Assembly: GCA_001643675.2 (NCBI GenBank)
Contig: LSRY02000054.1
Location: forward strand, 479,001-543,000
DNA from: Monocercomonoides exilis
Taxonomy: Eukaryota; Preaxostyla; Oxymonadida; Polymastigidae
DNA length: 64,000 nucleotides
Direction: 5' to 3'
This document shows, piece after piece, positions 19,750 to 30,372 of this stretch. The notes under the pieces were generated by a model, which did not search any database, was not told the DNA's origin, and was given only the letters and a program-made list of their open reading frames with translations. The translations under genes were made by a program, and so were the position numbers. Every line of letters starts with the position of its first letter. Positions within the stretch are counted from its first letter, which is position 1.

Positions 19750-22455
19750 TTATTCTTCCTCATCCCCCAGCTTCACCGAATTGATCCCCATCCCGATCTG
19801 CCCTCCCTGATACGTCCCTCTCTTCAGCTTCGTCTTCGCTGCCCTGAATCCTTTTCCCCGAGTCTGCAGCAGCTTCTCCGACGCCTTCTTGCCCCACGCC
19901 TCGCCTTTCATCTCGAAGCTGTTGTCCGCCAGCCGCGGGTCAGTAATCACATACTTGGACGGATCGACACGGCGGAAGGGGGTGTGGCGAGAGGGAGAAG
20001 GGGAAGGGGAAGGAGAAGGAGAAGGAGAGGGAGAGGGAGAGGGAGAGGGAGAGGGAGAGGGAGAGGGAGAAGGAGATGACTCGTTATTGTTGGCTGGGGA
20101 TGAGCTGGGAGCAAGATTTGGGTTTGATATCATTTTGTTGTTCTTCTTCTTTACTGAAGAAGATTCTGATTCTGATTCAGAATCAGAAGAATCAGAGGAG
20201 GATGAAGAGGAAGATGAAGATGATGAATCACTATCTGAATCATCTGAAGATGAATCTGAATCTGAATCTGAATCTGATGAAGAATCGGAGGAAGACGAAT
20301 CAGAAGAGCTTTCTTCATCTGAACTCACTTTTTGTGCAACAACAGTTTTTGGTACTTCTTTTTTCTCTTCTTTCTTTTCTGGTTTTTTTGAGACTTTTTC
20401 TTCTTTTTCTTCTTCGCTTGATTCATCTGAAGAATCAGAATCAGAAGAGGAGGAAGAAGAGTCAGAAGAAGATGAGTCAGAGGAAGAATCAGAGGAAGAA
20501 TCAGAGGAAGAATCAGAGGAAGAATCAGAGGAAGATGAATCAGAGGAGGAGGAAGAAGAAGAATCAGAACTTTCTTCTTTCTTTGCAGAAATTGCTGGTT
20601 GACTTTGCTTCGCCTTCTCGTTTGCATTCACTTTTTTGGCTGTTTCTTTTGCTTCTTCTTTCTTTTCTGGTTTGACTGAAGAAGAAGATGAGGAAGAAGA
20701 AGAAGAAGAGGAGGAGGAGGAGGAGGAAGAGGAAGAAGAAGAGCTATCATCATCTGAATCAGAATCTGAGTCAGAATCAGAAGAATCAGAAGATGATGAT
20801 TCAGAAGATGAGTCTTCTGTGTCAGTTTCAGATTTCACAGGAATTCCTGGTCTTTGCTTCTTCTCTTTCTCTTTCTCTTTCTCTTTCTCTTTCTCTTTTT
20901 CATCTTCTTCTTTCTTCTTTTCATTTTTTTCTTCCTTTTTTGGCTCTTCTTCCATTTTATCAGATTCTGATGAGCTTTCATCTGCATCAGAATCTGAGTC
21001 AGAATCAGAAGAAGAATCTGATGAATCAGAAGAAGAGGAAGAAGAAGAAGAATCAGAAGAATCAGAAGAAGAAGAAGAAGAAGAAGATGATGATGATTCA
21101 TCGCTATCTTTTTCTTCTTTTTCTTCTTTCATTCTCTTTGACGGGATTTTCTGTATTTCTGTTGGAACTTTAGCTGGTTTAGCTTTTGAAGAAGAGGAGG
21201 AGGAAGAAGAAGAGGAAGAAGAAGAATCTGAATCTGAGTCAGAAGATGAATCTGAAGATGAATCAGAATCAGATTCAGAGGAAGAAGAAGAAGATGAATC
21301 TGAATCTGAATCAGAAGAAGAATCAGAACTTTCTGCATTTTTGTCTGCTTTTGAAGGGATTCCTGGCTGCGGTCGCTTCACTTTCTCATCCAAATTAGCT
21401 TTGATGGGAGATTCTTTTGGTATTTCTTTCTTTTCTGGCTTTGTTGAAGAGGAAGAGGAGGAGGAGGAGGAAGAAGAAGAAGAAGAAGAAGAATCTGAAG
21501 AATCCGAATCCGAATCTGAATCTGAATCAGATGAAGAATCAGAGTCAGAAGAAGATGATGATGAAGAAGAATCAGAACTTTCTGCTTTCTTTGAAGGGAT
21601 TCCTGGTTGTGGGCGTTTCACTTTCTCGTTTGCTTCAACTGTTGCTGGGGTTGTTTTGGGGGCTGGTTTGTTTTCTGCTTTTGATGATGAAGAGGAGGAA
21701 GATGAAGAAGAAGAGGAAGAAGAGGAAGATGATGACGAAGATGAAGAAGACGAATCAGAATCAGAAGATGAACTTTTCTTTGCTTCTTTGTCTTCTTTCA
21801 TTTTTTGCTGGGATGAGGCAGTTGCAGATGGAGCTGCTTTTGATACTGTTTTGGCTGATTTCTTTGAAGACGAAGAAGATGATGATGACGACGACGAATC
21901 TGATGAATCTGAGTCTGAATCAGATTCTGAGGAAGAATCGTCTGTGTCATCCTCATTTTTCACTGGAATTCCTGGACGCGGGCGTTTAACTTTTTTGGAG
22001 GCTTCCTCAACTTTCTTGATTGCTTTTGAGATTTTGTTTCCTTTTGTTGAAGATGAAGAAGAACTCGAAGATGACGAGCTCGAAGCGGAGGAGCTCGACG
22101 AAGATGAACTTGATGAAGATGAGTCAGATGAAGAATCCGATGAAGATGAATTTGACTGCTTTTTAGCTTCGATTTTTGGATTTACTGTTTTTTCATTTTC
22201 TTTTGTCATTTTCACATTTTTAACGGTTGAAGAGCTGCTGCTGCTGCTTGACGATTCAGAAGATGAACTAGAAGAGTCACTTGATGATGAAGAATCAGAA
22301 GAATCGGAACTATCTGAATCCTCAATCATTCTCTTAGATGGCGGGTGAGTAATTTTCGTAACCTTTTTAGTGACCTTTGTCTTCTTTACAATCTCTTCTG
22401 AAGAGCTGCTATCGCTAGATGAACTGGAAGATGAATCGGAACTTGATTTTGCCAT
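19750..22455 (-). CDS. Nopp140/SRP40-like nucleolar phosphoprotein
   Basis: A single-exon frame of 901 codons. About 85% is alternating acidic serine runs (S/D/E) separated by short basic, proline-containing spacers. The spacer core KRP(Q/R)PGIP(S/V)K recurs about four times with one degenerate copy, the layout of Nopp140/NOLC1, a chaperone of box C/D and H/ACA snoRNPs in the nucleolus and a heavily CK2-phosphorylated protein. The last ~80 residues are the conserved SRP40 C-terminal domain: FRRVDPSKY, then LADNSFEMKG, WGKKASEKLL, RGKGFRAAKTKLKRGTYQGG. A (Ser-Pro)n stretch coded by GAGAGG-type repeats at 19995-20070 precedes it. No N-terminal LisH motif is seen; the protein begins directly with serine runs. 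The antisense Glu-rich frames are shadows. Confidence 0.9.
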   Translation of the reverse strand: MAKSSSDSSSSSSSDSSSSEEIVKKTKVTKKVTKITHPPSKRMIEDSDSSDSSDSSSSSDSSSSSSESSSSSSSSSTVKNVKMTKENEKTVNPKIEAKKQSNSSSSDSSSDSSSSSSSSSSSSASSSSSSSSSSSSTKGNKISKAIKKVEEASKKVKRPRPGIPVKNEDDTDDSSSESDSDSDSSDSSSSSSSSSSSKKSAKTVSKAAPSATASSQQKMKEDKEAKKSSSSDSDSSSSSSSSSSSSSSSSSSSSSSSSKAENKPAPKTTPATVEANEKVKRPQPGIPSKKAESSDSSSSSSSSDSDSSSDSDSDSDSDSSDSSSSSSSSSSSSSSSSTKPEKKEIPKESPIKANLDEKVKRPQPGIPSKADKNAESSDSSSDSDSDSSSSSSSESDSDSSSDSSSDSDSDSSSSSSSSSSSSSKAKPAKVPTEIQKIPSKRMKEEKEEKDSDESSSSSSSSSSSDSSDSSSSSSSSDSSDSSSDSDSDSDADESSSESDKMEEEPKKEEKNEKKKEEDEKEKEKEKEKEKEKKQRPGIPVKSETDTEDSSSESSSSDSSDSDSDSDSDDDSSSSSSSSSSSSSSSSSSSSSSSVKPEKKEEAKETAKKVNANEKAKQSQPAISAKKEESSDSSSSSSSDSSSSDSSSDSSSDSSSDSSSDSSSSDSSSSSSDSDSSDESSEEEKEEKVSKKPEKKEEKKEVPKTVVAQKVSSDEESSSDSSSSDSSSDSDSDSDSSSDDSDSDSSSSSSSSSSSDSSDSESESESSSVKKKNNKMISNPNLAPSSSPANNNESSPSPSPSPSPSPSPSPSPSPSPSPSPSPSRHTPFRRVDPSKYVITDPRLADNSFEMKGEAWGKKASEKLLQTRGKGFRAAKTKLKRGTYQGGQIGMGINSVKLGDEEE

Positions 22456-23165
22456 TATGTTGTAAAAATTGAAATATCTTATGAAGAATCAAGTTTCAGA
22501 GTTGATCATAAACGATAAATATGAAAAATAAAAAGATGTATAAAAGATAAATTCGAATAAATAAAAATTTGTATACTATTTCAGAAAAAAGGAAATTACA
22601 AAGAATGACAATAAATACAGTTAATAATGGTCAGACAGATCGATGAAAATTCCCAAAAAACAGAAATTTAGGAATTTTCTCAGTAAATGCAATCGATTTT
22701 TTCTAATATTTAATGTCAAGTTATTATGAGAATTTCATTTAATAATTTATATTTTTTAAGTTCCATTAACGTTCAAAAGAAATTGATTTCATATTTTTGC
22801 AAACAAAATATTCACTTATCAATGCTATAAAACCTATTCATCCAAAAATTTTTAGACATATGAAATTATAGCACATACAAATCATCGTTCTTGAAAAAAC
22901 TCCAAGCCTTCGATTATTTGAAAGAAAATAACTTTTAGAAAAAATAAGTTCTTGCATAATAAATTATGCAAATCGTTTTCAAACAATCTATAAATATTTC
23001 AGATAATAAATAAACTTTGTTTTGAAAGAATCTTATTGAGAACCACCGACAAATTAATCTTACATTCAATTATTCAGTTTATTAATAAATAAACAAATTT
23101 ATCTTTAATATTTTTATTTATTTTCATTACTATTATTGTTATTATTATTTATCATAATTTATTTT
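22456..23165. promoter_or_regulatory. upstream region of Nopp140-like gene and 3' flank of Sec24
   Basis: 710 bp of AT-rich DNA between two minus-strand genes. It must hold the Nopp140 promoter and the Sec24 transcript end. No motif is assignable; a (TTA/TTAT)-rich patch lies at 23110-23150. Confidence 0.35.
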
Positions 23166-25791
23166 TCACCCCATTTTTTCTGCACATTTTATAATTTCAG
23201 AGACATATTCAGAATAACTCCATTGTGAAGGCCATTTGTCTTCAATGAGAAGATGCTGCAGAAGAGAACAATCTTCGTCTTCCTCCCAGCTGATGCAGTA
23301 TATTTCTGGAACTGGGGAGCAGGAGCTGAATGAGGAAAGAAAGAGAAGAAGAAGGAGAGAGAGAGAGAGAGAGAAAGGAGAGAGAAAGAGAAAGAGAAAG
23401 AAAAACAGAAAAATATGAAATATAAAAAATAAAAATTTCAAATACATAATTAAGAAAATAAAAAATAAAAATAAAATTTCAAAAATACAAATAAAAATAA
23501 AAGAAATAAAAATTTTATTTAATTTATTTTTTATTTTTTATTTTATTTCATATTCTTCACACTATTTCAGAGCCAGCAACCTCACCAGCTGTTTGACTGC
23601 TTTTGCCAATGGACTTTTCTCTGAAGAAAAAAAATACTTCGAAAAAGCGTCTTCTTCTGCGCTTTTCTTCAGAAGAGGAGAAGAAATTAAGGAATTTATG
23701 ACTTTTGAGGGGAGAAATGTGAGTGAAGGAAGAGAAGAAGAAGAAGAAAGAGAAGAAGAAGAAGAAGAAGAGGGGGAAGAAGAAGAGGGGGAAGAAGAAG
23801 AAGAAGAAGAAGAAGAAGAAGAAGAAGAAGAAGAAGAAGAATTTAACAATATTCTCTTTTTTTCTTCAATTTTTGATTGTTTTTGTGGATTTTGTGAGTT
23901 GAGAATGGAAAAACGACGAAGAGAATGAAAAACGTCTGAAGTGGAATCAGTTAGTGAAGATATGAGTGAAGAAGAAGAAGAATATGAAGAAGAAGAATAT
24001 GATGATGATGAGGAGGAGGAGGAAGAGGAGGAGGAGGAAATAGAAGAAGAAGAGGGGGAAGAAGAAGGAGGAGGAGGAGAAGATGATGATGATGAATTAA
24101 ATGAAGAAGAAGAAGAAGAAGATGATGATGATATAGAAGGAGAAGGAGAAGAAGAATTAAAAGAAGAAGAAGAGGAAGAAGAAGAAGAATTAAAAGAAGA
24201 AGGAGATGAAGAGGAAGAAGGAGAAAGAGAAGAAGAAGAATATTCATCATTTGTGTGAGTGAAATAAAGCAGAGCGAAAAAAGGAGTGAAAAACAAATAG
24301 ATTTCTCCGTCTTTGATTGAGCTGCTGCATAAATGGAGTTGCTGGGGAATGAAGGAAAGAGGAGGAAGAGAGGAAGAAGAAGAAGAAGAAGAGGAAGAAG
24401 ATTGTGATGATGATGATGAAATTAATTCTTTATTCTTTTCTTCATTTTTTTCTCTTTCTCCTTCTTCTCTATCTTCTTTTTCTTCTTCTCTATCTTCTTC
24501 AATAACTTCTCTATTATTTCTCTCAGACCTTCTCTTCTTCTCCTCCATCTCCTCCATCATTTCTATCAAATTGTCCACTCGACACAGAAAAGGGAAAAGA
24601 AAGCACAAACATTGCGGAACAGAAGAAGACAAGAGGAAACTGCGAGAAGCAATTTTAGAGTCAAAAGTGAGAGAGAAAGATGGAATTTGAGGGGTTGAAG
24701 AGGAAGAAGAAGAAGAAGAGAAAGAAGAAGAAGAATCATTTTCTGAATAAAAAGAGCTGAGAGCATAGGAAAGCTTGTGAGTGACTGGAAATGGCGTCAA
24801 ATTGAACGGAAAAACCGAATTAAATCTTTCTGCAGTCACTTTGAGATTTTCTTCATTTTCTTTTGAATCATTCAGAATAGAAGCCGAAAAGGGGAATTTC
24901 GAAACGGCCGTAGACAACCCAGAATTATTCCATATATTTTGACATGTTTGTTTAAATTTCCCGAAAATTGACAGATTTGACTGAAATGCGGAATTATTGC
25001 GATCACTCATTAAATCAATTGGATGCAAGTTTCCGGCAGCTTCTCTCAAAGGAAGCGATTTTAACAGCGCTAATTGGTACAAGAAATACGTCTTCAGCGC
25101 GTCTGGAACCTGTGCCCGGCTCGCTTCCATGGCACCTTTCTCAGCCTCCATCACTCTGCGCCAGTTGACCAGCGCGCGAGCGGAGTTGTTCAGGAAATTC
25201 CTTGTTATTTCTTCAGTTGAGTGGTATTTCATTTGATAAGCAATGTTTTTGGCGTCAAAAGCGATGGCTGCTTCAGAATCGAAGGAAGAGAACATGGAAA
25301 GCAGGGAGTGGACAATAGGCAGGCGGAAGGTGTGAATGCGGATGAGTCGGATGGGATGAGGAGAGGAAGAAGGGGAAGAGGAAGAAGAAGAAGAAGGTTG
25401 AGTAAAAGAACTTTCAGATATTTCTCCATTTCTTTCATTTTCTTCTTCTTCTTCTCCTTCTCCTTCGCCCTTCCCTACGTACCAAACCTTCCTCCCTCTT
25501 CCTCTTCCTCTCCCTTCTCCCCTTCTCCTTCCTTCCCCATTCACATTCGCATCCATATCCACATACTCCACCACCACCTGCACTGTTATTTCCTTCGGCA
25601 CTGGCTGCAATTTCGAGTAATCTGCCTGAAATTTCACTCCAAACGAGCAATTTTCATCGGAATGGCAGAGAAAACAGTCGTTTTGGGTGTTTATGAGGCA
25701 ATTGCCAGAGGAGATGGAGGAAGAGAGGCCAGAGGGGGAATAAATGTGGAGAGAGAGAGAATGGAAGGAGGAAGAGGGGGAAGAGGAGGGA

Positions 25792-25823
<32 letters not shown>

Positions 25824-26645
25824 AGAGGAAGAAGAGGAAGAAGAGGAGGAGGAGGAGGGAGAAGAGGGAGAAGAGGAGGAAGAAGAAGAGGAAGAAGAAG
25901 AGGAAGAGTAAGAGGAAGAAGAGGGAGAAGAGGAGGAGGAGGAGGGAGAAGAGGGAGAAGAGGGAGAAGAAGAGGAAGATAAATGTGATATGTTGTTGGA
26001 TCCAGTTTGTATCGAAGGTGCAGATGAAAGATTTGAAGAAGAAGAAGATGATGATGATGATGATGAAGTGGAAGAAAAAGAAGAGGAGGAGGAAGGAGAA
26101 CAGGAAGAAGGAAAAGAGGCAGAAGAAGAAGATAAAGAAGACAGAGGTGATGATAAAGGAGAAGAAGGAGAAGAGGAAGAATTAAATGAAGAAGAAGATG
26201 ATGATGATGAAGGAGAAAGAATCTGTTCAATGTCAGAATAAAGACGTTGAGTGCAAGAGAGAGGAGAAGAAAGGGCAAAAAGAGGGAAGCTTTTGAGACA
26301 GCCACCCGTGAATTCACACAATGGAGCTGTTCGAATGGGATATATGGATATATTTATGTATGTTTATTTATATTTTATTAATTTAATGAATGTTTATTTA
26401 TTGATTTATATTATTGACGTATGTTTATTTATGTATATAAAGATACAAAGATATAAAGCAGTGGAGATATGTTGATATTGATACATGGATGTGTATGAAG
26501 AAGGAGTTGGTTTTATATTTGGGGATCATAATAATAATAATAATAATAATAAGGATGATGATGATGACGATGACGATGAAGAAGTTGATGGCATATATCA
26601 ATAAAAAAGGAAAAAATAAATGGAATAAATGAATAAATAAATGAA

Positions 26646-26680
<35 letters not shown>

Positions 26681-27271
26681 AAAGCTATTTAAAAAAACTA
26701 AATATAATCTTTTCATACATAACGAAGCGAGGTCAATGAAATGAGAGAGAGGAAAAGCGAAGATGTTGAACTGAATGTGAGATTGGATGCATTTCCAGGC
26801 AAGTTCTTGATAGAAGGGGTTGGATGAGGCTGTTGAATAGGAGAAGGAGAAAGAAAAGGAGAGAAGGAGAAGGAGAAGAAGGAGAAGGAGAAGAAGGAGA
26901 AGGAGAAGAAGGAGAAAGAAAGAAAGAAAGAATAAGCAAATGAATGAATGAATGAATGAGAAAAAAAAAGAAGAAAAAACAATGAAAAAGAATTAAAAAA
27001 AGAAAAATGAAAATGAAAAAAGAAGAAGAAAGAAAGAAAAGAAAGGAAAAGAAAAAAATAAAAGAAAAAGAAAAAAAGAAAGAAAAAGAAAAAAAGAAAT
27101 AATAATAATAATAAACACAACAAAATAAAACCAACCTAGCAAAGAAGGCTGTTTGTCAGTTCCAACAGCGTCTGAATGGAAAGAGAGAGAAAGAGCACCT
27201 CTTCCAACACCTGGGCGAGTGGAGAGGAAGGAAAGAACACACCCTGCTTTGTTGCTCTGAATATGAATGAG

Positions 27272-27350
<79 letters not shown>

Positions 27351-29086
27351 GAAGAGAGAAAGAAAGAGGAAGTGGAAGCGGAAGTGGAAGTGGAAGAGAA
27401 AGAGAATGAGAATGAGAATGAAAGAAAATAAATGATATAAAAAATATTAATGTGAGTTTAAAATAAAAATTTTAAAATTTCAAAAAAGGAATTATTTTTT
27501 TTTTTGAAAATTTCATAAAATAAATAAATAAAATAATAAAAAATAGAAAGAAAAGGAAATACCATCAATTCCACAGCTGCCTCAAATGCAAAGCCAGCAG
27601 CCGAAACGCCCTTTTCCATTGCTTCTGTTTTGGATAACATTTCATTTTTCCTTCCTTTTTTCAATTTTGACAGAACATTTGAATTTTCTGTCATTTTTTC
27701 ATTTGTTCTGTTTGTTTTTCCTTGTGAATTTGACAAGTTCAAATGTGAAGAATTTATTTGAGTCAAAAGTGCTCCCCCAGCATTTTCTGTGCAAAAATTG
27801 GGTTTTTCTGAATCAGCTGCCGGAAAGTCTTCTTCGCTCAGTTTTTGTTTTTCAATGAAAAATAGCGATTTTTCAATGAAAGAAGGCAAAACATCATCAA
27901 AAAGCGAATCAATAGCTTCTTTATCTTCTGCGAATGATAGAAGAAAATTGTTGGATGGAGCAGGAATCGAACCTTCGCTCACGTCGCACACAGTGTTTAT
28001 TCGAAATCCAAACTGTTTTTGTTTTTTGTCAGAAAAATTAACATCGTCAGATTGATCTGATGGTTCAGAAGATGAATTTTTTCCCCTTTTGAAAGAGCGA
28101 GAAGAGTTTGACAAGATAACAGAAGGAAAAGAAGTTGAACAAGAATCATTCAATAGCTTCTGCTTGTAACGTTGTCTTTCGAAGAAATGAACATTGTTTT
28201 CATCAAAGGCAATGACAACGATGCTGTCATAATTGCTGCCCTGCATCTTCTTCACGCAGTCGCCAACGCAGGCCGTGGCGATCTGCGGAATTCCCATCTG
28301 AAGGGAGCTGGCTGTGACATCCAAAACAATGCACACATTTATCCTTTTGTCAGTTTTGGCAGATGAGATTGAAGGCAAAGAAGAATTTGAAGGGAAAGAA
28401 GAAGGATGAACGTGTGAATTAACTTGAGAAGAATCATTTGACAATTTATTGAATTTATCGTTGCCATCGCTTAATAATGACTGTGGATGTCCGTCAGTTG
28501 AAGAAGGAACTTCTGGGCAAATAATGTCAAATGATGCATGTGTAAGCTCAGGATGCAAATGATGATCATAAAGCAACTTGCTTTCAGGGTTTATTTTATT
28601 GCAATAATTCGGAGGCACTGATATAATCAATTACAATATTAAATTTTCAAGACAGTTGCCTTTTCCAGCATTAAAACAAGTTGAGACCTTTATTGTAAAT
28701 ACTACAAATCGGGCAAAGCCATCTTTTCCCGCCATCCAAAAAAATAGCATACGGATTTATATAAGCTTGGCAATTACAGCATCGTATCGGTAAGTTAGGT
28801 GCAAAATCAACAAGAGGAGGATTCTGAGAAATATTGAAAGCAATTAAAATAATTTAATTCGGCAAACATAAAAATTATTTTCATCAGCAAAAGGACTAAT
28901 AATTGCACCGAATTGCATTGGGAATTTATCGAGAATATCCTGATTAACAGGAAACGAAAAAGTGGTTGGCCGAACATATTCCTTTCTGCAAATTGCATTT
29001 GGAAAGAGCTTAATAAAATCGCTTCCACTTAATGTTCTTAAAAGGATAGAAGTATACGGTGGATATTCAGAGTTAATTGAATTCAT
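23166..29086 (-). CDS. SEC24: Sec24, COPII coat cargo-binding subunit, seven exons
   Basis: Exons (minus strand) at 28868-29086, 28688-28823, 27563-28617, 27136-27256, 26719-26829, 23563-26326 and 23166-23325 join in phase to 1,521 codons. Order of domains: N-terminal strand region (EYVRPTTFSFPVNQDIL); zinc finger with paired cysteines (RCCNCQAYINPY ... WLCPICSIYNK); trunk (INVCIVLDVTASSLQMG; GCVLSFLSTRPGVGRGAL; FIDLASLSPLCEFTGGCLK); beta-sandwich; helical domain (DAKNIAYQMKYHSTEE, FLYQLALLKSLPLREA); gelsolin-like end (IKDGEIYLFF; EYVSEIIKCAEKMG). In the COPII coat Sec24 pairs with Sec23 on Sar1 to select ER-exit cargo. Exon 6 carries several long Ser/Pro insertions from GAA/GGA-type repeats. 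Fungal and animal Sec24 proteins are about 900-1,250 residues. The gene diverges from the UBR-like gene, 258 bp between starts. The exact N-terminus is uncertain. Confidence 0.9.
26515..26690. repeat. simple repeats inside Sec24 intron 5
   Basis: (AAT)n at about 26527-26552, (GATGAT/GACGAT)n to 26580, and (AAAT)n at about 26620-26680. They lie in the intron between exon 5 (ends 26719) and exon 6 (starts 26326). Confidence 0.8.
26830..27135 (-). other. Sec24 intron 4, purine/pyrimidine tract
   Basis: A 306-bp intron, pyrimidine-rich on the coding strand. It includes runs of GAAGGAGAAGGA on the plus strand, an (ATGA)n patch at 26940-26960 and an (AAT)n patch at 27099-27112. Its boundaries (donor GTTGG, acceptor TTCAACAG) are supported by the conserved Sec24 sequence on both sides. 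Confidence 0.75.
27257..27562 (-). other. Sec24 intron 3 with long poly(A)/(AG)n tract
   Basis: A 306-bp intron. On the plus strand it holds about 50 consecutive A at 27273-27325 followed by (AG)n to about 27350 and a GGAAGT/GGAAGA purine block. On the transcribed strand this makes a very long polypyrimidine tract upstream of the acceptor CATATTCAG. Confidence 0.75.
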
Positions 29087-29344
29087 CAGTTCATTAAAAA
29101 TTAATATCTTTTAATTGAAAAAATTTATGATGGAATACTTCCACCTGGAAGCTGAAGTGATTTTGAGATAAAATAGTTGAAAATGCAATTCTTTTATCGC
29201 AAACCATTTTGAAAAACTGATAGAAATTTTTATCCATTTATTCTTCAATCAAAAAATCATTTCATATGTGATCATACATAAAAATTATATTTTTTTGTTT
29301 TTTTCTGTTCAAGGTTGATTTGTCAAAACCACAATCGATAACAA

Positions 29345-30123
29345 ATGGAAAAATGTGAATGCACAGCCATGGAAAATGTAATGAATTTCAATTTGTTACG
29401 ATTTTCAATTTATTCATTTTTTACCAAAAAATAGACATATAGAAGGAATTTTAAGCAATCTTTTTGTATGGATCGAATTTTACTAATAAAATAATGTATT
29501 CTATTGTTTATGTGATTTTGTGCAACAGACACATGTGAGACTTGTGGATACGATGAAAATCGCCCAATTTGTTCCAAATGCTGTGAAAAATGCCATTCTA
29601 CTCATAAAACAGTGCCCATTGCGGACAAAATTGGGTTTTGTCATTGCTCGTATGATTTTTATTTGTATCTTTTTGAATGAGCCATCTTTTGCGTATAATT
29701 CGATATTTCGAGATTATCGTATGAAGGATGCCAACTGATGCCTGGTGAGTGCATCGGGAAGTCGAGATGTACACAGGTTCAACCTTGCTTTTCTTGTGAT
29801 ACGTGCGGACTTGCACATATTTGCATGCCTTGCGTCAAGCGCTGCCATTCGTATTTTATTTCTTTTTTTAAGTATTATTATTGTGAAACTGGCTTTTGTA
29901 TTGCTTGAATTCATTTATCAGAACTCATCAGTGGAACTATAGCGGACAGGAGAAGTTTGTCTGCGATTGCTCAATGCCCACAGCACCAAATCCATGCTTT
30001 ATATCAAGCGGGCTTTCATCGGTTACCGTGTTTGAGCATCCTCGTTCAATGCCTGATGGAGAAATTGCTTCGCTGAAAGTTGCTTATCCTACTTTGATTC
30101 ACATGACTGAAGTCCGTGTATGA
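29345..30123 (+). CDS. small protein with two UBR-box-like zinc modules
   Basis: Proposed exons 29345-29354, 29529-29649, 29713-29850 and 29922-30123 join to 156 codons. Module 1 reads CETCGYDENRPICSKCCEKC, then HSTH and a GFCHC turn. Module 2 reads CDTCGLAHICMPCVKRC, then HSTH across the last intron and FVCDCS. The order C-x2-C, C-x2-C-x2-C-H-x2-H, C-x-C is that of the UBR box, which binds N-degrons in N-recognin E3 ligases (established for the family). No RING, HECT or other ligase domain is present, so a role as an N-degron reader or adaptor is inference only. The in-frame match of both modules supports the introns; the first, 10-base exon is the weakest point. It shares a divergent upstream region with Sec24. 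Confidence 0.6.
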
Positions 30124-30372
30124 GGTCATTGTCGTTGTATTTACCTTCAAAAAGAAAGATCCATTTTTTTGGTAATGCTGTTGCGTTCTGTTTGAATAAT
30201 AAGGAATCATCATTGAAGCCTTCTGTGTGATTATTTTTATATTTCATTCGATTAGTACTAAATTTTGTGAAGAGTAAAATTTTTGATTTTTGCCAAACTT
30301 TCTTTCCCTTAAATTTTTATGTTTTTTATTTAACAATCCACATTTCTTGCGAATTATTGCAGTGAAATTGAA

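Noticed and set aside
20636-22348. Long plus-strand Glu-rich open frame opposite the Nopp140-like gene
   Set aside because: It is the complement of the serine repeats (TCA/TCT read as GAA/GAT). The minus strand carries the conserved SRP40 C-terminal domain.
23593-26241. Plus-strand Glu- and Arg/Gly-rich frames
   Set aside because: They are shadows of the Ser/Pro insertions in Sec24 exon 6, which is anchored by conserved Sec24 motifs on the minus strand.
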